A stretch of 15,065 nt of DNA, taken from Methanomassiliicoccales archaeon. Lineage in GTDB: Archaea > Thermoplasmatota > Thermoplasmata > Methanomassiliicoccales > UBA472. Below the pieces are notes generated by a model. The model was not told where the DNA came from. It saw nothing but the letters and a program-made list of their open reading frames with translations, and ran no database searches. This document shows, in pieces, positions 6,373 through 12,881 of this stretch (position 1 is the first letter of the stretch; each line of letters begins with the position of its first letter). The DNA lies in contig DUJZ01000125.1 in NCBI GenBank assembly GCA_013329565.1, positions 1-15,065 of the forward strand, in the 5' to 3' direction. The position numbers and the translations under genes are program-made.

Positions 6373-7422
6373 TCAAGCCGACCGGAAGGTCAGATCGAAG
6401 CGCGCTCCGCCCCGGGGATCGTTGCTGGCCGTTATACTTCCACCGTACCGCTGCATGGTCCTCATGACCAGATACAGACCGAGACCGGTGCCGCGGGACT
6501 CGCCGAAAGCGAAGCCCTCCATGAACACCCTTGAAAGGTATTCCTCCTTGATCCCGATGCCGTCGTCCTTGACCGTCAGGAACGTCAGGCCGTCAGAATT
6601 CGTTATGATGAACTCCATCCTTTCCGCCTTGCCGTGCCGCTTGGCGTTCCTTGCTAGATTCTCGATTATTGCCGCCAGCACAGGATCGGCCTGCACCATT
6701 CCATTTCCGGTGACGGTGAAGGGCATGTCCAATCCTTTCATCACCTTGTCGACGACCTCGCGCATGTCGGTGGGCACCAGGTCGCCGTAAGAGAACAGAA
6801 ATTGGTCGAGCTCCCTCATCTGGGCGATGATGTTCTGCATGCGCTGCAAAGAGGATTGGGCGCGGAGCAGGTCCTTCTCCCGGTTGTTGAGCTTGTACAG
6901 GTCCAGGGAGGAGCTGATGACCAGCAGTTCGTTCGCTATGTCGTGCCGCAGGATCTTGTTGGCCACGCCCAGGGATTCCGATAACCTGGCCAGCCGGTCC
7001 TGGGAATCGCGCAGCTCCTGCAGCAGGCGGATGTTGGAGAAGGCGATCTCCAAGGCGTCAGGGATGACGAGCAGCATAGCCAGCTCCTCGTCCAATGAAC
7101 GGGGCTGCTCCACCTCATCGGCGCACAGGACCCCCACCCGGACCCCCTTTTCCTTGATCGCCAGAGCGAAACCCCTCTTGGACGGGAGCAGCTTGACTAT
7201 CTGGTTGGGGAGAAGATGCGCCCCGGATGTCCACTGGCCGCAGTCGCCCATGCCTCGGCCTCCGTCCTCCGGAAGATAGCATATCGAACCGGGCTGGAAC
7301 ACTCCGGCCACCATGTCCATCACCGTTCTCATGGCGGACTCCCGGTCCTCGCAGCCCTGCAGGATGCGCAAGAGGTCCAGGAACTGCGGGCGGCTGCGGT
7401 CGAGGTCTTGATTATCGCTCAT
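6373..7422 (-). CDS. Soluble sensor histidine kinase with GAF-like N-terminus
   Basis: A 349-aa cytoplasmic histidine kinase with no membrane segment. Residues 1-130 look like a GAF-type sensor (GSICYLPEDG, GFALAIKEKGVRVGVLCADE, LAMLLVIPDALEIAFSNIR), followed by a linking coiled coil at 130-155. The phospho-acceptor helix has His160 in ILRHDIANELL. The ATPase domain has the N box IIENLARNAKRHG (Asn255, Asn259), the D box VKDDGIGI (Asp287) and the G box SRGTGLGLYLVM (311-315). All key catalytic residues are present. The ligand of the sensor cannot be told. No response regulator lies in the window, so its partner is elsewhere; archaeal kinases of this type are often orphans. Start ATG 7422 has no Shine-Dalgarno site; a TATA box 33 nt upstream implies a very short leader. 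Confidence 0.9.
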   Translation of the reverse strand: MSDNQDLDRSRPQFLDLLRILQGCEDRESAMRTVMDMVAGVFQPGSICYLPEDGGRGMGDCGQWTSGAHLLPNQIVKLLPSKRGFALAIKEKGVRVGVLCADEVEQPRSLDEELAMLLVIPDALEIAFSNIRLLQELRDSQDRLARLSESLGVANKILRHDIANELLVISSSLDLYKLNNREKDLLRAQSSLQRMQNIIAQMRELDQFLFSYGDLVPTDMREVVDKVMKGLDMPFTVTGNGMVQADPVLAAIIENLARNAKRHGKAERMEFIITNSDGLTFLTVKDDGIGIKEEYLSRVFMEGFAFGESRGTGLGLYLVMRTMQRYGGSITASNDPRGGARFDLTFRSA

Positions 7423-7451
7423 GATAAACTTACTAAACTATCCCTTCGGCC

Positions 7452-7458
7452 TATAAAA
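7452..7458 (-). promoter_or_regulatory. TATA box of the histidine kinase gene
   Basis: On the minus strand this reads TTTTATA, centred 33 nt before the kinase ATG at 7422. That spacing predicts a leader of only about 7 nt. Confidence 0.55.
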
Positions 7459-7460
7459 CC

Positions 7461-7513
7461 GTTACATGTTCATTCAGGCTTTTGATATTGAGGGGATGCG
7501 GATGAACCGTAAC
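7461..7513. repeat. Imperfect inverted repeat upstream of the kinase promoter
   Basis: GTTACATGTTCAT (7461-7473) and ATGAACCGTAAC (7502-7513) are inverted copies that differ by one bulge and one base, with 28 nt between them. They lie just upstream of the kinase TATA box and just downstream of the stop of the 88-aa gene, so they could be operator half-sites about four helical turns apart or a loose RNA hairpin. Confidence 0.45.
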
Positions 7514-7521
7514 TTACGAGC

Positions 7522-7788
7522 TCATCTCATCATATCATTGAGGAGGTCGTGCACCAGCCAGACGTCCATGGGACCGACCAGCCCGTCCTGCTTCTTCGAG
7601 CCTTCCGTGCCCAGCGGAAGCCTCTGGCTCACGCCGTTTATCGGCGGGTCGGTGCGGATCAGGGAGCGGATGACGCCTCCCAGCTGGTACTCCTCAAAAT
7701 AGTAGTCCAGCATCTCAGGGTCGGGGATTATGGCCTGGCCAACACGGGGATGGCGGGGCCGCAGTGATCTGACCAGCAGAGAAGACAT
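7522..7788 (-). CDS. Uncharacterised 88-aa protein
   Basis: I do not recognise this family. The 88-aa product begins MSSLLVRSLRPRHPRVGQA and contains PDPEMLDYYFEEYQLGG, IRSLIRTDPPING, a charged loop TEGSKKQDG and a helical end DVWLVHDLLNDMMR. It has no Cys and no membrane segment. Codons are strongly G/C-ending in this frame, which supports real coding over the opposite-strand frames. A longer start at 7812 exists, but TTAAAATA (7812-7819) is centred about 28 nt before ATG 7788, which fits a leaderless transcript from the shorter start and would put the longer start within the TATA box. It lies between the HAD gene and the kinase on the same strand but has its own promoter. Confidence 0.7.
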   Translation of the reverse strand: MSSLLVRSLRPRHPRVGQAIIPDPEMLDYYFEEYQLGGVIRSLIRTDPPINGVSQRLPLGTEGSKKQDGLVGPMDVWLVHDLLNDMMR

Positions 7789-7811
7789 GCTTTTAGGGAC
7801 ACAGCCGAGCA

Positions 7812-7820
7812 TATTTTAAC
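7812..7820 (-). promoter_or_regulatory. TATA box of the 88-aa gene
   Basis: On the minus strand this reads GTTAAAATA, centred about 28 nt before ATG 7788. It supports leaderless initiation there. Confidence 0.6.
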
Positions 7821-7857
7821 GTATCGTCCCCGGTGCGACAGAAGCTCCGTCAGGCGG

Positions 7858-8955
7858 TCACAGGTCCTTAAAGCCACGGACCTTCGCACGCATAGGAACG
7901 CTCTCCCTGACCACATCCGGCAGGGACCCCTTGTCCAGCCGGCGTACCGTAGGAAGCCTTCCCGGGAAGGTACGGGCGAACTCCCGCATCAGGTACTCGT
8001 GCACCACGCCGTTTCCGCGAAGCCCGCCGAGGGACCAATCCTCCAACGCCTCCAGCACTCCCTCCCGGCCGCCGCGGTAGAACAGCTCGGTAAGTATGGA
8101 GGTCACTATGGCGTTGTCCGAAACAACTCCGACCTCCGCCTCCCTCAGTGCTGAAAGGTTGCCGTTGAAAGCGACGGAAAGACCACCGCTCCTCTTGACC
8201 ACCTGCAGCACCCGGGCGTCGGTCTCCCCGTCGCCCACGTACATGCAGTCCTCCAGGGGGACGCTCATCCGCTTGCATATCTCGACGACCGATGTCGCTT
8301 TTTCGTCACCGCCCACCGGATTGACCTGGCTGACCAGTTGATAGGTCGAGAGGTCGGTCATCTCGGTCCAGAATATCTCGTCCAGACGACGAAGGACGAG
8401 CCTATCGTCCGGGCTCAGGTCCCTGATGTTGCTGGTGCCCTCCGGAACCTCCAGGAGCGGCAGGCGCACGATCTCCTTGGCCAGGTTGCGCAGCGTTTCC
8501 GTCTCCCAGTCCTCGATGTCCAGCATGTCCATGCTCAGACGGGTGCAGAAGGCATTCTCGAACGGGAAGCCGATGTGATCGCAGGCCGCGCCCACGTAAT
8601 GCTCGTAACTGGTGCTGACGATGAAGCTGGACATCAGCTCCTGGGAATAGCGCATGGCCTTGTCCGCCCCGGGAACGATGCGCATGCTGTCCTTGGAGAA
8701 TCGGAGAAGCGAGGAATCCGTGGCGCCGTAGGCCTTGAGGAAAGGAAGGATCAGACGGAGAGAATCGCCAGGCTTGACCCCTTCCTTGCGCGAGACGTTG
8801 GAGAGCACACCCTCATAGCGCCGGATGGCCTGATACAGCCGGTCACCGTTCTCCACGATGGCCGTGGTGATCTCACGAGCGTTGTCGTTGGCGGTTATCG
8901 GCCCCTGCAGGTCGGAGACCAATATCTTCCCCTCGAAGGGGAGCGCCTCGTCCAT
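7858..8955 (-). CDS. EhaR-like HAD-superfamily protein (COG4030 type)
   Basis: A 365-aa protein with HAD phosphatase-fold motifs. Motif I is VSDLQGPITANDNA with the nucleophile Asp15; motif II is the Ser114/Thr115 region of SSFIVSTSYEH; the motif III lysine is Lys219 in GGDEKATS; motif IV is YVGDGETDARVL at 239-250. The D-x-x-G-P-x-x-x-N-D-N pattern is typical of archaeal proteins annotated as energy-converting hydrogenase A subunit R, a name taken from gene linkage in methanogens. No hydrogenase gene is nearby. The residue two after the nucleophile is Gln17 rather than the Asp used as general acid/base in most HAD phosphatases, so activity may be altered. ATG 8955 has GGAG 9 nt upstream, and an upstream in-frame stop rules out a longer protein. 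Confidence 0.78.
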   Translation of the reverse strand: MDEALPFEGKILVSDLQGPITANDNAREITTAIVENGDRLYQAIRRYEGVLSNVSRKEGVKPGDSLRLILPFLKAYGATDSSLLRFSKDSMRIVPGADKAMRYSQELMSSFIVSTSYEHYVGAACDHIGFPFENAFCTRLSMDMLDIEDWETETLRNLAKEIVRLPLLEVPEGTSNIRDLSPDDRLVLRRLDEIFWTEMTDLSTYQLVSQVNPVGGDEKATSVVEICKRMSVPLEDCMYVGDGETDARVLQVVKRSGGLSVAFNGNLSALREAEVGVVSDNAIVTSILTELFYRGGREGVLEALEDWSLGGLRGNGVVHEYLMREFARTFPGRLPTVRRLDKGSLPDVVRESVPMRAKVRGFKDL

Positions 8956-8975
8956 TATGTCGAACTCCGTTCATC

Positions 8976-8983
8976 TCACCTCC
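8976..8983 (-). promoter_or_regulatory. Perfect Shine-Dalgarno sequence, oddly placed
   Basis: On the minus strand this is GGAGGTGA, the full complement of the usual archaeal 16S 3' end. It is 20 nt before the HAD start at 8955, too far for normal use, and 1 nt before an out-of-frame ATG at 8974. The working site for the HAD gene is more likely GGAG at 8965-8968. Confidence 0.45.
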
Positions 8984-9037
8984 ATCTCGCGGCGTTGGCA
9001 TAACGGAAGGTCCCCTTATCTAGGTAACGATTCCGGT

Positions 9038-9442
9038 TCAGATGTCGAAGACCACCCGGACCAGCGGCCGCACCGGGTCGACGGACATCATATGGTAGGT
9101 TATCGCCTTGACCTCCTTCCTCGGTTCGTGCCTCCGGGCATCGTACTTCTCTCCCCAGGCCCGGCAGTGCACCTCGGTGCCGGAGAAGGTCACGGAGAAC
9201 CTGGAGAAGACCATGCCAGTAACGTCAAAGATGAAAAGGAACTCCGAGAGGAAGTTGTATAGCATCGATTCATGGTCGTGCCCCTCCACCATGATCTGCC
9301 TCTCCTCCCGCTCCCGCACCTTGCTGGCGTCCACCATCTGGTCCATCAGGGCGTAGGCGGCGTTGGAGAAGCATTCCTCCAAGGAGCTGCCGAAGGCCTC
9401 CACCATCACGTCCGCGGTGTGGTCCAGGGTGCGGTACTTCAT
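9038..9442 (-). CDS. Archease, RtcB tRNA-ligase activator
   Basis: A 134-aa protein beginning MKYRTLDHTADVMVEAFG, the canonical archease N-terminus whose His/Asp cluster binds metal, and ending DPVRPLVRVVFDI, the canonical C-terminus. YNFLSEFLFIFD and EVKAITYHMM in the middle also match. Archease helps RtcB, the ligase that joins tRNA halves after splicing, to be guanylylated and to turn over. rtcB is not in the window. The frame extends to 9520, but the family start is ATG 9442, and TTATTTTAAA centred about 27 nt upstream supports leaderless initiation there. The gene is divergent from aspartate dehydrogenase across a 109-bp spacer and precedes the HAD gene on the same strand by 82 bp. Confidence 0.93.
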   Translation of the reverse strand: MKYRTLDHTADVMVEAFGSSLEECFSNAAYALMDQMVDASKVREREERQIMVEGHDHESMLYNFLSEFLFIFDVTGMVFSRFSVTFSGTEVHCRAWGEKYDARRHEPRKEVKAITYHMMSVDPVRPLVRVVFDI

Positions 9443-9464
9443 GCCTGCGTGATGAACAGTGGCG

Positions 9465-9474
9465 TTTAAAATAA
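9465..9474 (-). promoter_or_regulatory. TATA box of the archease gene
   Basis: The minus strand reads TTATTTTAAA, centred 27 nt before ATG 9442, with no Shine-Dalgarno site between. It is half of a divergent promoter pair. Confidence 0.65.
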
Positions 9475-9522
9475 CACGCCTGTTACCTGCGCACGACCAT
9501 GTGCTGGGGCGGGGGGACAAGG

Positions 9523-9529
9523 TTATATC
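9523..9529 (+). promoter_or_regulatory. TATA box of the aspartate dehydrogenase gene
   Basis: TTATATC lies about 26 nt before ATG 9552, with no Shine-Dalgarno site between, consistent with a leaderless mRNA. A G-rich run (GGGGCGGGGGG, 9506-9516) lies just upstream. Confidence 0.65.
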
Positions 9530-9551
9530 AGGGTTTGGCGATTAAGCGCCG

Positions 9552-10370
9552 ATGCGACTCCTCATCATCGGTAGCGGGGCCATCGGAACCACTCTGGCCG
9601 AGGCCATCCAGGACATGGACGAGTTCGATATGTTCTATATCACCGACAAGAACGAGGACCGGGCGAGGAAGATAGCCGCCCGGTGCAAGAAGGCCAAGTT
9701 CATATCTCCCACCGACGAGAGCATCAAGGCCCACCTGAAGAACGTCGACCTGGTGGTGGAGGCCGCCTCCCAGGAAGCGGTGCAGCATTACGTCCCGATC
9801 GTCCTGGGGATGGGAGTGGACGTCCTGGTGATGAGCGTCGGCGCCTTCGCTGACGACGATACCAGGGAGCGGTGCTTCAACGTGGCCAAGCGCAAAGGAG
9901 GCCGTTTATACGTCCCATCCGGAGCCATCTGCGGCACGGACGGATTGCACTCCGCCTCGGCCGACGTGATAAACAGCGTGGAGCTGACGTCCACGAAAGG
10001 CCCCAAGAGCTTCCACGACAACGAATACCTGCTCTCCAAGGGCGTTGACGTGAACACGCTCAAGAAGAAGACCGTGCTTTTTGAAGGACCGGCCAGGGAG
10101 GCCGTGCAGCACTTCCCGAAGAACGTGAACGTCTCGGCGACGATATCCCTGATCGGCATCGGACTGGACAAGACCAAGGTCAAGCTGGTCTGCGACCCCG
10201 TGTGCGACTGCAACACCCACCGCCTGGAGGTCAGGGGGGAGTTCGGTCACATCGTGTGCGAGACGGACAACCTGCCCTTCCCGTCGAACCCGGCCACCAG
10301 CTACCTGGCGGCGCTCTCCGCCATCGCGGCGATAAGACGCATCGCCGGCAACGTTTGGATAGGCATCTAG
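9552..10370 (+). CDS. L-aspartate dehydrogenase
   Basis: A 272-aa NAD(P)-dependent enzyme that oxidises aspartate to iminoaspartate, the first step of de novo NAD synthesis in organisms lacking the oxidase NadB. The Rossmann motif is IIGSGAIGTTL (Gly7, Gly9, Gly12). VPSGAICGTDGL at 121-132, FPKNVNVSATISLIGIG at 188-204 and the probable catalytic His223 in DCNTHRLEVRGEFGH match the family. The end, NPATSYLAALSAIAAIRR, is typical. The length is slightly above the roughly 236-270 aa of well-known members. nadA and nadC are not adjacent. It has its own promoter and ends with TAG, the only amber stop in the window; the protein is complete at that point by family comparison. The next gene starts 37 nt later with its own TATA candidate. 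Confidence 0.92.
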   Translation: MRLLIIGSGAIGTTLAEAIQDMDEFDMFYITDKNEDRARKIAARCKKAKFISPTDESIKAHLKNVDLVVEAASQEAVQHYVPIVLGMGVDVLVMSVGAFADDDTRERCFNVAKRKGGRLYVPSGAICGTDGLHSASADVINSVELTSTKGPKSFHDNEYLLSKGVDVNTLKKKTVLFEGPAREAVQHFPKNVNVSATISLIGIGLDKTKVKLVCDPVCDCNTHRLEVRGEFGHIVCETDNLPFPSNPATSYLAALSAIAAIRRIAGNVWIGI

Positions 10371-10378
10371 GGATTTCC

Positions 10379-10384
10379 TAAATA
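10379..10384 (+). promoter_or_regulatory. TATA candidate of the peptidase operon
   Basis: TAAATA is centred about 26 nt before GTG 10408. It is the weakest of the TATA boxes noted here, but the spacing matches the others. Confidence 0.45.
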
Positions 10385-10407
10385 CCGCCAATTCCCTTTC
10401 GGGCTTC

Positions 10408-11508
10408 GTGATAGGGATGAAGGAGCGAGTGAAGTGGATATTCTCCAATTGCCCGAGCGACCTGGACGCCATCGTGATAATGAACGGTGAGGAGCCCCTT
10501 TTGGACGTCGCGTTCCCGTACGTCACCGGCACCCGGGCCGGTCTCTTCGAGGGGTGCCTGGGCGTCATCACCCCCGACGGACGCTCCACCATCATCACCT
10601 CCGCCCTGGAGGAGACCTCCGCCCGCGGCGGTAAGGCCGAGGTGCTCACGTACCGAACGGCCCAGGACCGCAAGGACATCGCCACCGACCTCATGAAAGG
10701 ATTCCGCAAGGTCGGCGTGAACGGCCAGGGGATCGTCCACTCCAACTTCCTAGAGGTGCAGAGGTTGGCATCCAATGCTGAGCTGATCGATGTCAGCAGG
10801 GAGCTGGAAGCCTCCCGCCTGATCAAGGACCAGGAGGAGGTCCGGAGGATGCGCAAGGCCTGCGTCATAGCTTCCCGCGTGGCCGAGGAGATACCTTCGA
10901 TGCTCCGCAAGGGAATGAAGGAGTACGAGGCGGCGGCGGAACTGGACTACCGAATGACCAGGATGGGCGCCTCCGGGGCGGCCTTCGGGACGAACGCTTC
11001 CTTCGGCGCTAGTTCGGCGGAACCGCATCACGGGGCGGAGGACATCTCTCTGAACCTGGGAGACACCACCCTGTTCGACTTCGGCTGCAAGGTGGAGGGA
11101 TACTGCTCGGACATCACCCGCACCTTCTTCTTCGGCGAGCCGAAGGATTGGCAGAAGCGCATGTACCAGGTGGTCACCGAAGCGCAGCAGGCCGCTTTGG
11201 CCGTCATCAAAGCCGGAGTGAACGGTCGGGACGTGGATGCCGCCGCCAGGGCGGTCATCGATGCCAGCGAGTTCAAGGGTCTCATGGTCCACTCCACCGG
11301 GCACGGTCTTGGCCTTTCCGTTCACGACGGTGGCCGTATGGCGCCGAACCACGATTTCCCCCTAAAGGCCGGGATGGTGCTGACGGTCGAACCGGGCGTG
11401 TACATCCGCGGGCAGGGCGGGGTGCGCATAGAGGACGATGTGCTGATCACCGAGGACGGTTACGATATGCTCACCGACGCTAGCAAGGAAATGAAGGCGA
11501 TCCTATGA
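10408..11508 (+). CDS. M24B metallopeptidase, Xaa-Pro aminopeptidase/dipeptidase type
   Basis: A 366-aa pita-bread-fold peptidase that removes residues next to proline from peptides. An N-terminal creatinase-like domain covers about 1-140 and the catalytic domain about 145-360. All five metal ligands of M24 are visible: Asp224 (LFDFG), Asp235 (CSDITRTF), His299 (STGHGLGL), Glu328 (VEPGVY) and Glu342 (RIEDDV). The length fits PepQ or PepP-like archaeal enzymes; the exact specificity cannot be read. The start may be GTG 10408, which suits leaderless initiation from TAAATA, or ATG 10417, three residues shorter. The stop overlaps the tldD start as ATGA, making this the first gene of a three-gene peptidase operon. 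Confidence 0.9.
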   Translation: MIGMKERVKWIFSNCPSDLDAIVIMNGEEPLLDVAFPYVTGTRAGLFEGCLGVITPDGRSTIITSALEETSARGGKAEVLTYRTAQDRKDIATDLMKGFRKVGVNGQGIVHSNFLEVQRLASNAELIDVSRELEASRLIKDQEEVRRMRKACVIASRVAEEIPSMLRKGMKEYEAAAELDYRMTRMGASGAAFGTNASFGASSAEPHHGAEDISLNLGDTTLFDFGCKVEGYCSDITRTFFFGEPKDWQKRMYQVVTEAQQAALAVIKAGVNGRDVDAAARAVIDASEFKGLMVHSTGHGLGLSVHDGGRMAPNHDFPLKAGMVLTVEPGVYIRGQGGVRIEDDVLITEDGYDMLTDASKEMKAIL

Positions 11509-12881
11509 TGGACGAGCTGGAATTGGCAGTGGAGAGAATGCGGGCCGAGGGGGCGGACTTCTGCGACGCCCGCTACCAGACGATAACCACCAACGGCATA
11601 GCGGTGGTGGACGCCGCCGTGCGCCGCATATCCGAGGATAGGATCAGGGGCGTCTGCCTGAGAGCACGTAAGAAAGGCTCCTGGGGCTACGCCACGACCG
11701 TCGATTCGTCCAAGGACATCGTCCTGGAGGCGGCGGTGAAGGCGGCCAGGAACGCTCTGGCCGGCAACGCCCTGGGAAAGATCATCCCGGACACCGGGGA
11801 GGCCAAGGTGGAGCTCAAAGCGAACGTCAGGTTCCATCCTTCCCAGGTCCCCATGGAGGAGAAGGTGCAGGCGGTGCTGGACATGGACCGGGCCCAGAAG
11901 ATCGATCCGCGCATCGTCAACACCAACTCCGTTCTGCGCGAGGAGCTGAGGCAGAACGCCCTGGTGAACAGCCACGGCCGGCAGCTGAGCTGGGAAGAGG
12001 TTCGAACCACGATAATGGTGCAGGCCGTGGCCTCCGAGGCCGGGCGCACCGAGTTCTTCTACGACATAAAGGGGGGATGTCTGGGATTCGAGGTGGTCAA
12101 GGAAACTGACCTGGAAACGTTCGGCAGGGAGGTCGGAAAGGAATCGTTGAAGATGCTCGCTGCCGAGAAGGCCCCTTCGGGACTGCTCACCTGCATCACC
12201 GACCCCAGCATCTCCGGGCTGCTGGCCCACGAGGTCATGGGGCACGCCTCGGAAGCCGACGAGGTCGTGAAGAGGCGCTCGTTCCTCACGGACATGGTGG
12301 GAAAGCAGGTCGGATCGCCGCTCATGACCATGGTGGACGATGGTACGGTGCCGGAGGCGAGGGGAAGCATCCCCTTCGACGACGAGGGCACGCCGTCCTC
12401 TCGTACGACGATGATCAAGGACGGGGTGTACCAGGGGTACATGCAATCACTGGAGACCGCCGCGGAGATGGGCGTGAGACCGACCGGAAATGGACGGGCG
12501 CAGAGCTACGACCGCCGGGTGTGGGTGCGCATGACCAACACATTCTTTGAAAAGGGAGATCAGAACCTGGACGAGATGATAGCCGACGTGAAGTACGGCG
12601 TTCTCACCGACCGCATGATAAGCGGAATGGAGGACCCGGTGGGCGGCGGATTCGAAGCGAAGGCGCTGCGTGGCCATCTGATCGAGAACGGCAGGGTCAC
12701 CAAGCTGCTGCGGTCCTTCACGCTCACGGGGAACGCTCTCGAGATATTGAGGACCGGGGACGCCGTCGGCAACAAGGTGGAGCTGGACGGAGGCTCCTGC
12801 GGAAAGGGAATAGAGGACTGGGTCCCCGTATCCTCCGGAGGACCGCATTGCCGCTTCAAGATCGTGCTGGGAGGTGACTGA
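11505..12881 (+). CDS. tldD: TldD-family metalloprotease, catalytic subunit
   Basis: A 458-aa subunit of the TldD/TldE heterodimeric zinc protease (peptidase family U62/M103), which degrades unfolded peptides and in bacteria matures microcin B17 and clears the antitoxin CcdA. The zinc motif HEVMGH is at 242-247, and SCGKG near Cys432 is the probable third ligand region. Other matches are LLAHEVMGHASEAD, SIPFDDEGTPSS and the C-terminal GGPHCRFKIVLGGD. The length is normal. ATG 11505 overlaps the M24B stop (ATGA), so translation is probably coupled. tldE follows with no gap. The substrate is unknown; no RiPP precursor or toxin-antitoxin pair lies nearby, so general peptide turnover with the M24B enzyme is the simplest reading. 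Confidence 0.95.
   Translation: MMDELELAVERMRAEGADFCDARYQTITTNGIAVVDAAVRRISEDRIRGVCLRARKKGSWGYATTVDSSKDIVLEAAVKAARNALAGNALGKIIPDTGEAKVELKANVRFHPSQVPMEEKVQAVLDMDRAQKIDPRIVNTNSVLREELRQNALVNSHGRQLSWEEVRTTIMVQAVASEAGRTEFFYDIKGGCLGFEVVKETDLETFGREVGKESLKMLAAEKAPSGLLTCITDPSISGLLAHEVMGHASEADEVVKRRSFLTDMVGKQVGSPLMTMVDDGTVPEARGSIPFDDEGTPSSRTTMIKDGVYQGYMQSLETAAEMGVRPTGNGRAQSYDRRVWVRMTNTFFEKGDQNLDEMIADVKYGVLTDRMISGMEDPVGGGFEAKALRGHLIENGRVTKLLRSFTLTGNALEILRTGDAVGNKVELDGGSCGKGIEDWVPVSSGGPHCRFKIVLGGD
12870..12877 (+). promoter_or_regulatory. Shine-Dalgarno site of tldE
   Basis: GGAGGTGA, the full anti-16S sequence, lies in the last codons of tldD, 4 nt before ATG 12882. It confirms the tldE start and shows that internal operon genes here use Shine-Dalgarno initiation. 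Confidence 0.85.

Noticed and set aside
7466..7702. A plus-strand ORF downstream of the CTATAAAA at 7451.
   Set aside because: Its codon use is poor and it lies antisense to the 88-aa gene, whose frame has clear coding bias and its own promoter. The TATA box reads better for the minus-strand kinase.
9506..9516. Possible G-quadruplex in GGGGCGGGGGG upstream of aspartate dehydrogenase.
   Set aside because: There are only two long G-runs, so a stable four-tract quadruplex is not supported; it may just be part of the promoter's upstream element.
10368..10487. Read-through of the TAG of aspartate dehydrogenase as pyrrolysine.
   Set aside because: The protein already ends at the family's normal C-terminus, and the extension of about 39 residues is only the wrong frame of the next gene.
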